Positions 9,011 through 17,667 of a stretch of 64,000 nucleotides of DNA are shown here, in pieces. The DNA comes from Isoptericola croceus (lineage in GTDB: Bacteria; Actinomycetota; Actinomycetes; Actinomycetales; Cellulomonadaceae), in assembly GCF_029382255.1 (NCBI RefSeq), contig NZ_JARLLG010000007.1, forward strand, positions 1 through 64,000, in the 5' to 3' direction. Position numbers and translations under genes: made by a program. The notes beneath the pieces are model-generated. The model searched no databases. It worked only from the letters and a program-made list of their open reading frames with translations, and had not been told where the DNA came from. Position 1 is the stretch's first letter; each line of letters begins with the position of its first letter.

Positions 9011-9046
9011 GGGCGCAGCGGGGGCGGCGCTCCAACCTCCGGGCCA
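9011..9046 (+). promoter_or_regulatory. Element promoter, class I, leaderless
   Basis: GGGCGC at 9011-9016, 13 bp, CTCCAAC at 9030-9036, 9 bp, ATG at 9046. No ribosome binding site is present. Confidence 0.7.
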
Positions 9047-10188
9047 TGAACGCCCCCACCACCCTCACGGCGCCGCTGGACAGCCTTGAGGTCGACACGC
9101 GCGCCACGTCCGTCGCCGAGGCGTGGGCGGCCGGTCAGGTCAGCGACTTCGACGTCCGTGCCGCGATGGCCGACCTGGTCTACCGCTCGGGGATCACCGC
9201 GAGCCTGGCCAGGCAAGTCGCCTCCTACCGCCCGCACCTGGCCGACGAGCTGGGCGCACGCACCCTGGAGTTCCTCGTGCGGCGCGTCTACGCCGACGAC
9301 GGGCTGGACCTGACCCGCATCGCGGACGCCTGCTCGCTGTCAGGGTGGGCACGCCAGCTCGGACGCACTTACGCCACCCGCCAGCTGCGCGACATGTGCG
9401 CCGCGCACAGCGAGTCGCGCACCGCCGGGCCGCTGGATGCCGACCTGCCGACCGCGGTCGACCCCGGCTCCGACCCCGCGGGCACGGTGCTGGACGCCGA
9501 CACCGAAGACCTGCTGGCTCGCCTGGACGCCGTCCGAGAGTCCTCGCGTACCCCCGGCCGTGACGAGATGGTGGCCGCGGAGCGGGGCCGTGCCCTGCGC
9601 GTGGCGCTCGGCCTGCCACGCCTGGTCGCCCCGGATCGCCTGGCCGAAGCTGCGCGCCTGCGCCGCGCCTGCGCCGAGAATCCGGGCGCCGCCTGGCGAG
9701 CACTGACCGAACGTCACTACGGCGCCGACGACGCACTGGCAGCCCTGTGGGACGACTTCGACGTCGAGGACGCCGCGACCCTGCGCGGGTACGTGGGCAC
9801 CGACACCGACATGGCCTACGAAGCGGCGAATCTGCTGGTCGCCGAGATCCTCGCGGTGCCGGAGCGGCCGGCGAAGCGGCTCGAGGCCCGGCTGCTGTCC
9901 GCAGTGCGGTGTGCTTCGCGTCAGGTCGGGTTCGCTGACTCTGCCCAGCGGCTGACGCTCTCGTGGCTGGCGGTGGCCCGCACGCTGGTCCGCAGCGACG
10001 ACCGACGCACCAGCGACGAAGCCAAGGCCGTCCTCGTGCTGCAGCGGGCACGCGCCGCCGAGCAGTTCGACCAGGTGCTCGCCGATCACCTGTCTGCATT
10101 CGAGTCCTCTGCGCTGGGTCGCGACGAGCGGACTGTGCACGTCACGCTGACCAACCTGCTCGCCGAGCTGGGTGAGGAAGCTCCGTGA
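9046..10188 (+). CDS. Unknown protein with a weak sigma-region-2-like segment
   Basis: A 380-residue protein whose ATG directly follows a class I promoter. Residues 55-120 (DELGARTLEFLVRRVY, then SLSGWARQLGRTYATRQLRD) recall the helices of sigma-70 region 2, where a Trp-bearing helix is followed by an x-x-LR segment. I see no convincing region 4. The rest is helical and Arg/Ala-rich. It overlaps the DinG-like gene by four bases (GTGA). It could be the dedicated sigma factor for the element promoters, but this is a guess from a weak resemblance. Confidence 0.6.
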   Translation: MNAPTTLTAPLDSLEVDTRATSVAEAWAAGQVSDFDVRAAMADLVYRSGITASLARQVASYRPHLADELGARTLEFLVRRVYADDGLDLTRIADACSLSGWARQLGRTYATRQLRDMCAAHSESRTAGPLDADLPTAVDPGSDPAGTVLDADTEDLLARLDAVRESSRTPGRDEMVAAERGRALRVALGLPRLVAPDRLAEAARLRRACAENPGAAWRALTERHYGADDALAALWDDFDVEDAATLRGYVGTDTDMAYEAANLLVAEILAVPERPAKRLEARLLSAVRCASRQVGFADSAQRLTLSWLAVARTLVRSDDRRTSDEAKAVLVLQRARAAEQFDQVLADHLSAFESSALGRDERTVHVTLTNLLAELGEEAP

Positions 10189-12536
10189 GCGCCCTGACGC
10201 CCGCCGAAGATCATCCGAGCGTGCCTGACGACCAGGCCCCGGTCACCTGGGATCCCAGCACCCCGGGCGTGGACGCCGACGCGATGCTGAACACCCTGAC
10301 TGCCACCGTGCGGACGATCACCGGACTGCCCGATGCCCAGGGCCGGCCCGGTCAGGTCTCGCTCGCCCAGGACGTGCTGGCGGCGCTGGCCGAGCCTGGC
10401 CGTCAGACCTGCGGCAGGGCACCGGTCGGGGTGGGAAAGAGCCTGGCACTGCTCGTCCCCGCGATGCAGGCCGCAGCGCTGGACCGTCGCCGCACGGTCA
10501 TCTCGACCGAGTCGCGCAGCCTGCAGAATCAGATCATCGTCAAGGACGCCCCCGTGGTCGCCGACGCCGTCGAAGCCGCCACCGGGTACCGGCCGGCCGT
10601 CGCGGTTCACAAGGGCTGGGCGAACTACCCGTGCGCGGTGCGCGTCAAGGACGCCGCCGCCGCGTTCGCCGCGGCGACTGGGAGCCCTGCGCCGTCGAAC
10701 GACCTGACAGAGCTTGCACGCACCGCGGCCGGCAGGCCCGCCCGAGGCCGCGGACGTGGCGCGACGACGGTCGATGTCGGCACCGGTCCGGTGGATCGCA
10801 AGGCGATGCGCGACCTGATCGTCTGGGCCGCCGATGCTCTGGCGCAGCGCGAGGTCGTGTCTCGCTCGGACTACCCGGGAGTGTGTACCGACCAGATGTG
10901 GTCGGCGCTGAGCGTGACGGCCACCGAGTGCGTCGGCGACGGGTGCCCCCTGTTTGACCTGTGCGCACCCGTGGCCGCCCGCGAACAGGTTGCCGCGGCC
11001 GACGTCGTGGTCACCAACCACGCGCTGCTGGCCATCCAGGCCGCCACGTCGGCACCCGTGGTGATCGGCAACGCCAAGGTCGGGCCCATCCACCACGTGA
11101 TGGTCGACGAGGCGCACGCGCTGGCCGATACCGTGCGCTCCCAAGGCTCGGGCACCGTCTCGGGGCGCCGCCTGCGCTCCCTGGTGCGCTCCGCGGCCGC
11201 CGTGCTGGACGAGACCTCCCCACCGGTGGCGAACCTGACCGCCGACGGCGAGCACATCGCCGCCGTGCTGGACGAGACCGTTGGTGCTGGCCTGGCGCCG
11301 GGCAAGGTCGCCGCCGTCGAAACCGGCACCGACCCCCTCGACGGGCTCGGTGAAGCGGTGCGCTCCTGGTGTGAACGCCTGACCGGGATGCTCGGCCGAG
11401 CCACCCGATCGGCCGACGTGACCGCGCAGGTGCACGCGCGCCGGGTGACCACGCGGGCCGAGGCTCTGCGCGACGACGTCGCGACACTGGGCGATGAGCT
11501 TGCTGGCATCGCCCGCTGGGTCGAACGTGCCGGCGACGGCTCACCGGCCGAGGCCAAGGTGTCGCCGGTCGAGGTCGCCGCGCTGCTGGCCGGCAACCTG
11601 TGGACGGCCCCGGTGCCGACCGGAGAGTCCGGCGAACCGCTGGTGGCCGAACGGTGGCACTCCGAACCCGGTGCCGACGGACGGCCCCGGTACGCGCTGT
11701 CGGTCGTGTGCGTCTCGGGCACGCTCGGCGCGACGGCGACCCGTGAGCTGGGTCTGCACGGACGCGTGAACGACTACCCCTCGCCTTTCGCTGCGGCCTA
11801 CGCCAACTCGCGGCTGCTGGTGCCCAAGCCGACCCCGGCGCAGATCGAGATGCTCTCGGTCGAGACGGCTCGAGGTCGACGACGGATGCTGATCGACGCC
11901 CACCGGACCTGGGCCAGCGACATGATCTGCCAGCTCGTGGACGCTGCGGGCGGGCGAGCCCTGGTGCTGGCCGCGACGGCGGCGTCCGGCAGGGCGTACG
12001 CGGAGGCGCTGTCCGGGTCCGCCCGCGGCCGCTACCGGGTGCTGAGCCAGTGGGACGGCGCCTCGGTCGAGCAGCAGGTCGCCACATGGCGCGCCGAGGA
12101 GTCCGCCGTGCTGGTCGGCACCCGGTCGCTGATGACGGGCACCGACGCACCCGGCATGACCAACGTGCTCACGGTCCTGGACCGGGTGCCGCGCGCGCCG
12201 GCGAACCCCGTCGACGACGCCCGCCGCGACCTGATCATGGAGCGCGCCCAGATGAACCGGTGGTCGGCCGACACCGAGATCTACGCCCGTGATGCCGCGC
12301 TGCGTATCGAGCAGGCAGCCGGACGGCTGATCCGCTCGGCCAGCGACACCGGGGTGGTCGCGGTGCTGGACCCGCGGCTGCTCAAGTCGACCCCGATGGC
12401 TTACCCGGAGTCGACCCGCAAGGTGTACCTGGGCGCGCTGGCCGAGTTCACCAACCGGCTCACGAGCGTCGAGGCGGCGTGCGAGGTGCTGGCTGCCCTG
12501 GTAGCCGCCAGTCCAGCCGGCCGGCGGGCGGCGTAG
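10185..12536 (+). CDS. DinG/XPD-family helicase
   Basis: 783 residues from GTG 10185. Walker A is APVGVGKS near residue 79-86, the DEAH box is VDEAH near 307-311, and motif VI is QAAGRLIRS near the C-terminus. Four Cys (one in NYPCAV, three in CVGDGCPLFDLC) sit between motifs I and II, where DinG and XPD hold a 4Fe-4S cluster. The protein should be a 5-prime to 3-prime DNA helicase acting on replication or transfer intermediates. The Cys and motif order are clear. Confidence 0.85.
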   Translation: MSALTPAEDHPSVPDDQAPVTWDPSTPGVDADAMLNTLTATVRTITGLPDAQGRPGQVSLAQDVLAALAEPGRQTCGRAPVGVGKSLALLVPAMQAAALDRRRTVISTESRSLQNQIIVKDAPVVADAVEAATGYRPAVAVHKGWANYPCAVRVKDAAAAFAAATGSPAPSNDLTELARTAAGRPARGRGRGATTVDVGTGPVDRKAMRDLIVWAADALAQREVVSRSDYPGVCTDQMWSALSVTATECVGDGCPLFDLCAPVAAREQVAAADVVVTNHALLAIQAATSAPVVIGNAKVGPIHHVMVDEAHALADTVRSQGSGTVSGRRLRSLVRSAAAVLDETSPPVANLTADGEHIAAVLDETVGAGLAPGKVAAVETGTDPLDGLGEAVRSWCERLTGMLGRATRSADVTAQVHARRVTTRAEALRDDVATLGDELAGIARWVERAGDGSPAEAKVSPVEVAALLAGNLWTAPVPTGESGEPLVAERWHSEPGADGRPRYALSVVCVSGTLGATATRELGLHGRVNDYPSPFAAAYANSRLLVPKPTPAQIEMLSVETARGRRRMLIDAHRTWASDMICQLVDAAGGRALVLAATAASGRAYAEALSGSARGRYRVLSQWDGASVEQQVATWRAEESAVLVGTRSLMTGTDAPGMTNVLTVLDRVPRAPANPVDDARRDLIMERAQMNRWSADTEIYARDAALRIEQAAGRLIRSASDTGVVAVLDPRLLKSTPMAYPESTRKVYLGALAEFTNRLTSVEAACEVLAALVAASPAGRRAA

Positions 12537-13227
12537 CCGCGTGCGATGTGCCGGTCACGGTGGCGACCATCTGCCACGGACGGCTCGTCAGTTGCACGAA
12601 GCCGAACCTCTTCGCGTACACGTGGGCGTGCTTCGCCGAGGCGGCGTGCGCGCGGACCACGTCGCCGGGCGGGACGGTGGCACGAACATGGTCAGCGACG
12701 GTGGACAGCCCGCTGACTCCTCGGCGCGCTGCGACTAATGACAGCTGCCACTGCGCTGCGCGGAAGGCGGTGCGCTCGGCGCGACGGCGGGCTCGAGGCC
12801 CGTGACCGGTTCGCCCCAGCGACGCTCGCCCGGCGAGGCCCATGGCGATGTTGGCACCGATGAACGCCCCGAGACTCATGACGCCCAACGCGGCGACCAC
12901 GCAGAAGATGGCTGCGGCCGCTTCGGGCAGGACCCCGGCCTTGGCCAGGCCGCCCACGCCGCCCAGCGCCGTCCCGAGCAGTACGGCTGCCGCCACCGAA
13001 CGCGCGACCCGGCGTCGTAGTCCCGTGCGCCTGAGCAGCGCCACCACGTTGAGGCCGTGGTGCACGACGTCAGGCTCGAGACAGACAAGGCAGAGCCACG
13101 TCGGCCATGAGAGCACCGCGAGAGTGCGGCGCGCCCGACGAGGGCCGATGCAGCTGGCCAAGGTCCAAGCCACCCCCGGCGCATGCGCAGGGCGTACCGA
13201 GGTCATCGGTGACGGCGTGGTGTGCAT
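12460..13227 (-). CDS. Putative membrane protein
   Basis: 255 residues from ATG 13227, convergent with and overlapping the end of the DinG-like gene by 77 bp. Two hydrophobic helices lie near residues 73-93 (VAAAVLLGTALGGVGGLA) and 100-130 (AAAIFCVVAALGVMSLGAFIG), with a basic C-terminal half. The alternative is that this is a shadow frame. Helix quality and the lack of any competing gene over 12.54-13.23 kb favour a real gene. Confidence 0.5.
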   Translation of the reverse strand: MHTTPSPMTSVRPAHAPGVAWTLASCIGPRRARRTLAVLSWPTWLCLVCLEPDVVHHGLNVVALLRRTGLRRRVARSVAAAVLLGTALGGVGGLAKAGVLPEAAAAIFCVVAALGVMSLGAFIGANIAMGLAGRASLGRTGHGPRARRRAERTAFRAAQWQLSLVAARRGVSGLSTVADHVRATVPPGDVVRAHAASAKHAHVYAKRFGFVQLTSRPWQMVATVTGTSHAATPPAGRLDWRLPGQPAPRTPPRRS

Positions 13228-13291
13228 CTGTACAACCTGGCATCTCGTCTGCTCGACGTCGACGGAATGTGGTCCGAGATCGGGTACGTGA

Positions 13292-13309
13292 CCGTGACTA
13301 TGTTCACGG
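13292..13309. promoter_or_regulatory. Inverted repeat, candidate operator
   Basis: CCGTGA and TCACGG, six bases apart, lie between two divergent genes. The right arm overlaps a TTCACG sequence that, with CACAAT 18-19 bp further on, could serve as the promoter of the leaderless GTG 13340 gene. Confidence 0.35.
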
Positions 13310-13339
13310 CAAAACGGGCAGCAGTGTCACAATGGACCC

Positions 13340-13783
13340 GTGAACGGTGACCAGGCGGGCGGCGGCCCGGCGCGGGAAGTGAACGACGCTGCACTCGCCG
13401 AGTTCTTCGCCGCCGCGACGCACACCGCTCAGGTGGCCCGTGGAGAGCTGGTCGACGTCACATGGATGGCTCGCGTCGTCGGGTTTGCCGAGCGGTTCTC
13501 GGTCTATGTCACCTCACCGGCCGCGCAGGTCGCCTGGACCCGCAGGCAGGCCGCAGTCCCGGCGAGCGACAGCGGGCGGTCCACCCTCGACACAGCGCTG
13601 GCCCGCCTGGCCGCGGCCGCAGCCGTGGCCGCTGGAGGAGACCAGGCGTGCGACCAGGTCGAGACCGGCTTCACGTTCACCGACGAACGGTTCGTAGTGC
13701 GCATGGACGCCTTCGGGGGTGATGCCCCAGCCGTCGTGATCGCCTGGGCGGGTGAGGACCCCGACGGGCCGCCCGCCGCCTGA
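13340..13783 (+). CDS. Unknown small protein
   Basis: 147 residues from GTG 13340 (MNGDQAGGGPAREVND). It has an Ala-rich helical core and a C-terminal strand pattern (FTFTDERFVVRMDAF, PAVVIAWAGE). There is no ribosome binding site. A CACAAT-like sequence just upstream suggests leaderless expression from an ordinary promoter. Family not recognised. Confidence 0.55.
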   Translation: MNGDQAGGGPAREVNDAALAEFFAAATHTAQVARGELVDVTWMARVVGFAERFSVYVTSPAAQVAWTRRQAAVPASDSGRSTLDTALARLAAAAAVAAGGDQACDQVETGFTFTDERFVVRMDAFGGDAPAVVIAWAGEDPDGPPAA

Positions 13784-13805
13784 CGACCCGGATCTGGCCG
13801 ACGGC

Positions 13806-13841
13806 GTCGCCCGTGCTCGGACCCCGTCAACACTCCGGGCA
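13806..13841 (+). promoter_or_regulatory. Element promoter, class II, leaderless
   Basis: GTCGCC at 13806-13811, 13 bp, CGTCAAC at 13825-13831, 9 bp, ATG at 13841. Confidence 0.7.
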
Positions 13842-14560
13842 TGAACACCTTCACCGAGTCAGCGCACCCGCGAGCGGGCGACGGGAAATTCGAGGCCAAG
13901 GCCGTCGACGAGGCACCGGGCGGCACCGAGGCCCTGGACGTCTCGCTCGCACGTGACGAACAGGCGGCGGTCGACACCGGTCGGGCCAGGTTGAGCGCCA
14001 TGGCGGCATCGGCAAGCGACGGGCGGGCCGACGAACGTCAGGTCGCCGTGCACACCATCACGACCGCGACGCTGATCCGCTACCCAGACGCGGCACGGAT
14101 CGAGACCGGCGAGTGTGACCAGCTTGGGTGCTACCGCCAGCACATCCAGGCCGTTCACGGCGCTGACGGCGCAATGCTCAGCGACGCCGACGAGCTCATG
14201 GACCTCTCCGACGAGCTCGTCGTCGCCGAGGCCGCGCTGGGAGACGGGATCCCGGGCACGGTCGAGCAGGGCGTCGTGTGGCGCCAGGACCGCGACGGAT
14301 CACTCACGGCATCCTTCGACGTCGCGGCCGTTCGCCAGGCCGGGCTGCCCGCGCACCCTGCCGTCGACCGGGCCGCCGCCACGATCGACGGCTACCGCGC
14401 ACGATTCGACGACCTCGATGTCGGTGAGGACACCGCCGCACGCGACATGCTGACCGACCTGCACCACTGGGCGCGCGCACGAGGCATCGACCTGGAGGCG
14501 GCCTTCCGGGCCGCCGGGCAGGTGGCCGACGAGGAGACCACCACCGGCACGGCCGGGTGA
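13841..14560 (+). CDS. N-terminally tagged protein 1
   Basis: 239 residues opening with the shared tag (MNTFTESAHPRAGDGKFE, then KAVDEAPGGTEALD). Residues 60-200 resemble the body of tagged protein 9 at 51.7-52.2 kb: a His/Tyr-Pro-x-Ala-Ala-Arg-x-Glu segment, then a D/A-x-G segment with a following acidic helix. It is the only tagged gene on the plus strand and far from the others. It directly precedes the SNF2 helicase. Function unknown. Confidence 0.7.
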   Translation: MNTFTESAHPRAGDGKFEAKAVDEAPGGTEALDVSLARDEQAAVDTGRARLSAMAASASDGRADERQVAVHTITTATLIRYPDAARIETGECDQLGCYRQHIQAVHGADGAMLSDADELMDLSDELVVAEAALGDGIPGTVEQGVVWRQDRDGSLTASFDVAAVRQAGLPAHPAVDRAAATIDGYRARFDDLDVGEDTAARDMLTDLHHWARARGIDLEAAFRAAGQVADEETTTGTAG

Positions 14561-14592
14561 TCTCACCGGGCGGGCACCCCACAGGGACAGGT

Positions 14593-16797
14593 ATGGCCAC
14601 CGCGCACGACGACTGGGACATGGCCGATGCCCCGCAACCCGCGCCGCCCCCACCGGCGTCCGCGCCGTCGGCGACCCTGGGTCGCACCTGGGTCGCACCG
14701 GCCGTCGCTCTTCGATTCGCGCCGTCGGCCCGGCACGCCCGCACCGGCGAACGGCTGCTGGACTGGGTGCGCGCCCTGCCCGGGCGCCGGTGGGACTCCG
14801 CACGCTCACGCTGGGTCGTGACCGGCATCGGCCCGCACCCGCACCGCAGGCTGGTCGAAGCCGGGTTCACCGTCGACCTGACCAGCAAGGTCCGTGACCC
14901 CGACCTGGCCGCGATCGACAGCCTCGACGACGTCGCGGCGCCGTACGCCGAGCTCGACGGGCTCGAGGTGCGTATCCACCCGCGCCTGGGTGGTTACGAC
15001 GCCGGGGCCAAGGTCGTGCCCGCCGGGGCGGTGTGGGACCGCGGCACCTGGCGCGCCACCGCGATCGACGTCGTTGCCGCCGCCGACGCCCGCCAGGGGC
15101 GTCTCGTGCTCGCCGACGGGGTGCGCGAGGTCGCCGAGTCCGCCGCACACCGCACGACAACCCCCGAGCAGGTGGCCGATCAGACCGCCCATCTGGCCGC
15201 TTCCATTGGCACCAACACTGACCCCGACGCCCTGGCCGAGGTGGTCGCCGAGGTAGGGGACGTTCCCGGCTGGTTCGGCTTGGATCTGTACCCCTACCAG
15301 CGCGCCGGCGCTATCGCTCTGGCGGCCGGGCACTCACTGGACTGCGACGAGCCGGGCGCTGGCAAGACCCGCACTACCCTGGCCGCGGCAGCGGTCGCTG
15401 GAGCGCGCCGTGTGCTGGTGCTGTGCCCGTCGAAGGTCATCACCTCCTGGGCGCGCGAGTCCGCCACCAGCGGCGTCCCCACCGCCGGCGGCACCCGGGA
15501 CGGACACGTCGTCACCGTCGTGCCCGGCCGCAGGCAGCCCGACCTGCCCGAGGCCGGTGTGGCGGTCATGACCGACTCGATCCTGACCTCCCGCGACGCG
15601 CTGCGCGCCCAGGTCACCGCGTGGGCGCCCGACGTGCTGATCTACGACGAGATCCACCGCGCCAAGTCGTGGACGTCCGCCCGCGCCCAGGTGATCCGTG
15701 AGCTGGCCGCCACGATCCGCCTGTGCATCGGCGCCACCGGCACCCCGATGCACGCCAGCCCCGCCGAGATGACCAACCAGCTCGCCATCACCGGCCACCT
15801 CGACCCCGTCTTCGGCGGCCGCACCCAGTTCCTGAAGACGTACTGCCGCAAGAACCACTGGGGCGCCTGGGTGCCGCGCAAGAACGCACTGGCCGACCTG
15901 AACCGGCAGCTCGACGCCCACGTGTGGGTGCGCCGCCTCAAGGCCGACATCCTGCCGGACCTGCCGACCAAGTCGCGCCGCGCCCAGGTCGTCGACGTCG
16001 ACCTGGCCGGGTTCCGCGCCGCGCACGCCGAGGTCACGGCCACGGTCGCCGACTGGGTGAGCTCGCTGGACCACGAGCTCGACCTGGACGACGACGCCGA
16101 CCTCGCGCTGGTCGAGTCGTGGGCGCGCGAGCAGATCGGGCTCATGTCGCCGCTGCGCGTCGCCGCCGGGATGGCCAAGGTGCCCGCCGCGGCCGAGCAG
16201 CTCACCGAGTGGGTTGCCGCGACCGTCACCCACGACGCCGACGGACCGGTGTGCGACCGGCCCCTGGTGGTGTGGTGCCACCATCGCGACGTCGCCGCCG
16301 CGATGCTGGACGCCGCCCGCAAGGCCGTCGGCGAACAGCACGTCGGACACATCCTGGGCAGCACTTCGCCGCGTGACGTCGAGCGATTCGTCGACGCTTT
16401 CCAGGCCGGCCGCCTGCCGGTGCTGGTGTGCTCCATCGGGGCCGCCGGCGTCGGGCTGACACTGACCGCCTCCAGCGACGCACTGTTCGTCGAGACCAGC
16501 TACGTGGTCGCCGAGATCGCCCAGGCCGAGGACCGAATCTCGCGCATCGGCCAGGCTCGGCCGGTGCTGTGCACCACGATGGTCGCCCCCGGCACCCTCG
16601 ACGAGCGCATCCAGCACATCCTGGCCACCAAGGGCGGGGTCCTGGACCAGGTGCTGGTCGGCGGCGACAACCACGTCGCGGTGTGGCGCGAGGGGGAGCA
16701 CACCGACGCCCTGGCCGAGCCGAGCCAGATCATCGCCGGAATCGTCGCCGAGATTGTGGCCTCCCGCCGCTCGCGTCGCCGTCGCCGCGCCGCCTGA
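14593..16797 (+). CDS. SNF2-family helicase
   Basis: 734 residues from ATG 14593, with AGGGACAGG just upstream. A GTG at 14557 overlapping the previous stop is the alternative start. Motif I is DEPGAGKT near 252-259, motif II DEIH near 352-355, motif III GATGTPM, and the second RecA domain has GVGLTLTASS and EDRISRIGQ. These are SWI2/SNF2 hallmarks. The N-terminal 240 residues are a separate domain with a proline-rich start. Likely role: ATP-driven remodelling of DNA or protein-DNA complexes during replication. Confidence 0.85.
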   Translation: MATAHDDWDMADAPQPAPPPPASAPSATLGRTWVAPAVALRFAPSARHARTGERLLDWVRALPGRRWDSARSRWVVTGIGPHPHRRLVEAGFTVDLTSKVRDPDLAAIDSLDDVAAPYAELDGLEVRIHPRLGGYDAGAKVVPAGAVWDRGTWRATAIDVVAAADARQGRLVLADGVREVAESAAHRTTTPEQVADQTAHLAASIGTNTDPDALAEVVAEVGDVPGWFGLDLYPYQRAGAIALAAGHSLDCDEPGAGKTRTTLAAAAVAGARRVLVLCPSKVITSWARESATSGVPTAGGTRDGHVVTVVPGRRQPDLPEAGVAVMTDSILTSRDALRAQVTAWAPDVLIYDEIHRAKSWTSARAQVIRELAATIRLCIGATGTPMHASPAEMTNQLAITGHLDPVFGGRTQFLKTYCRKNHWGAWVPRKNALADLNRQLDAHVWVRRLKADILPDLPTKSRRAQVVDVDLAGFRAAHAEVTATVADWVSSLDHELDLDDDADLALVESWAREQIGLMSPLRVAAGMAKVPAAAEQLTEWVAATVTHDADGPVCDRPLVVWCHHRDVAAAMLDAARKAVGEQHVGHILGSTSPRDVERFVDAFQAGRLPVLVCSIGAAGVGLTLTASSDALFVETSYVVAEIAQAEDRISRIGQARPVLCTTMVAPGTLDERIQHILATKGGVLDQVLVGGDNHVAVWREGEHTDALAEPSQIIAGIVAEIVASRRSRRRRRAA

Positions 16798-16865
16798 GCG
16801 GTTCGCGGGGCGTGGCCGGGGACTGGGCGACGACGTCGAGTAGCACCTGCGCAGGCGCCCGGGGC

Positions 16866-16901
16866 GGGCGTGGCAGGCGGGACGCTCCAACCTGACTGGT
16901 G
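16866..16901 (+). promoter_or_regulatory. Element promoter, class I, with leader
   Basis: GGGCGT at 16866-16871, 13 bp, CTCCAAC at 16885-16891, 9 bp, predicted +1 G at 16901. The 29-base leader carries GAGGAG at 16917-16922 before ATG 16930. Confidence 0.6.
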
Positions 16902-16929
16902 TCGATCCCCGAGTCCGAGGAGCACCCTG

Positions 16930-17145
16930 ATGGCCACGCGCACCTACGCCGCCGGCGTCACCCTGTCGGCGACCGTGTCCGACGACGGCTCGGTCGTCCT
17001 CGAGCTCGACGTGCTGGACGCGCTGGACGAGATGGCCGAGTCCGGTCGTAGCGACACCGACATCCCTGAGCCGATGCCCGACGTGGACATCGAAGCGGTG
17101 CGGGTCGCGTTGAACCGGATCGCCGATCGCGGGGTGATCGAGTGA
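16930..17145 (+). CDS. Small unknown protein
   Basis: 71 residues from ATG 16930 with GAGGAG seven bases upstream. An N-terminal strand pair (TLSATVSDDGSVVLEL) is followed by an acidic loop and a C-terminal helix (IEAVRVALNRIAD). It is first in a short run leading to dnaE. Family unknown. Confidence 0.6.
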   Translation: MATRTYAAGVTLSATVSDDGSVVLELDVLDALDEMAESGRSDTDIPEPMPDVDIEAVRVALNRIADRGVIE

Positions 17146-17167
17146 TGCTCGACCTGCCGGGGGCGCC

Positions 17168-17575
17168 ATGAGTGCCCGCAAGCCTCCGGCGCCGGTGCGG
17201 ATGAACGACCCCGACCCCGACCTGCCGGACCTGGTGCGAGCCGCCGGCCTGGCCCTGGGACTGATGAAGGCCGCCAAGGCCGACTCCTGGGCCGACCTGG
17301 CCGCCGCGATCGACGCCGGCGAGAAGGCCGCGTGCGCCCTGGAGGTCACCGTCGCTCAGGCGCGCCTGCTGGACGCTCACGCCGACGTCGTGGCGTTGCT
17401 GCGCCCCAAGCCGATGGTCACCGTGGCCGTCTGCCCGGCCTGCGGTGCGTGGTCGTTGTACTCCTCGGGCGCGGTGTCCGCGCGCTGCACCCTGACGCGC
17501 GGCTGCGAGGGCAAGCAGGTCAAGGCCAAGGTCGCGGTGCGCGCCAAGAAGCCCGCCGCGGACGGTACGAACTGA
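17168..17575 (+). CDS. Small zinc-ribbon protein
   Basis: 135 residues from ATG 17168. Residues 25-80 are helical. The C-terminal part has CPACGAW and CTLTRGC, a likely four-Cys zinc ribbon, followed by a Lys-rich tail that could bind DNA. It lies directly before the dnaE promoter. Confidence 0.6.
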   Translation: MSARKPPAPVRMNDPDPDLPDLVRAAGLALGLMKAAKADSWADLAAAIDAGEKAACALEVTVAQARLLDAHADVVALLRPKPMVTVAVCPACGAWSLYSSGAVSARCTLTRGCEGKQVKAKVAVRAKKPAADGTN

Positions 17576-17582
17576 CCTGGTC

Positions 17583-17618
17583 GTCGCTCGAGGCCCGACG
17601 GCGTCAACACCCCGAGTA
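17583..17618 (+). promoter_or_regulatory. Element promoter, class II, with leader
   Basis: GTCGCT at 17583-17588, 13 bp, CGTCAAC at 17602-17608, 9 bp, predicted +1 A at 17618. A 50-base leader with AGGAAGGG leads to the dnaE start. Confidence 0.6.
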
Positions 17619-17667
17619 CGCGGGCCATCACCCGCGCCGATCGCACCACAGGAAGGGCATGGGCACC

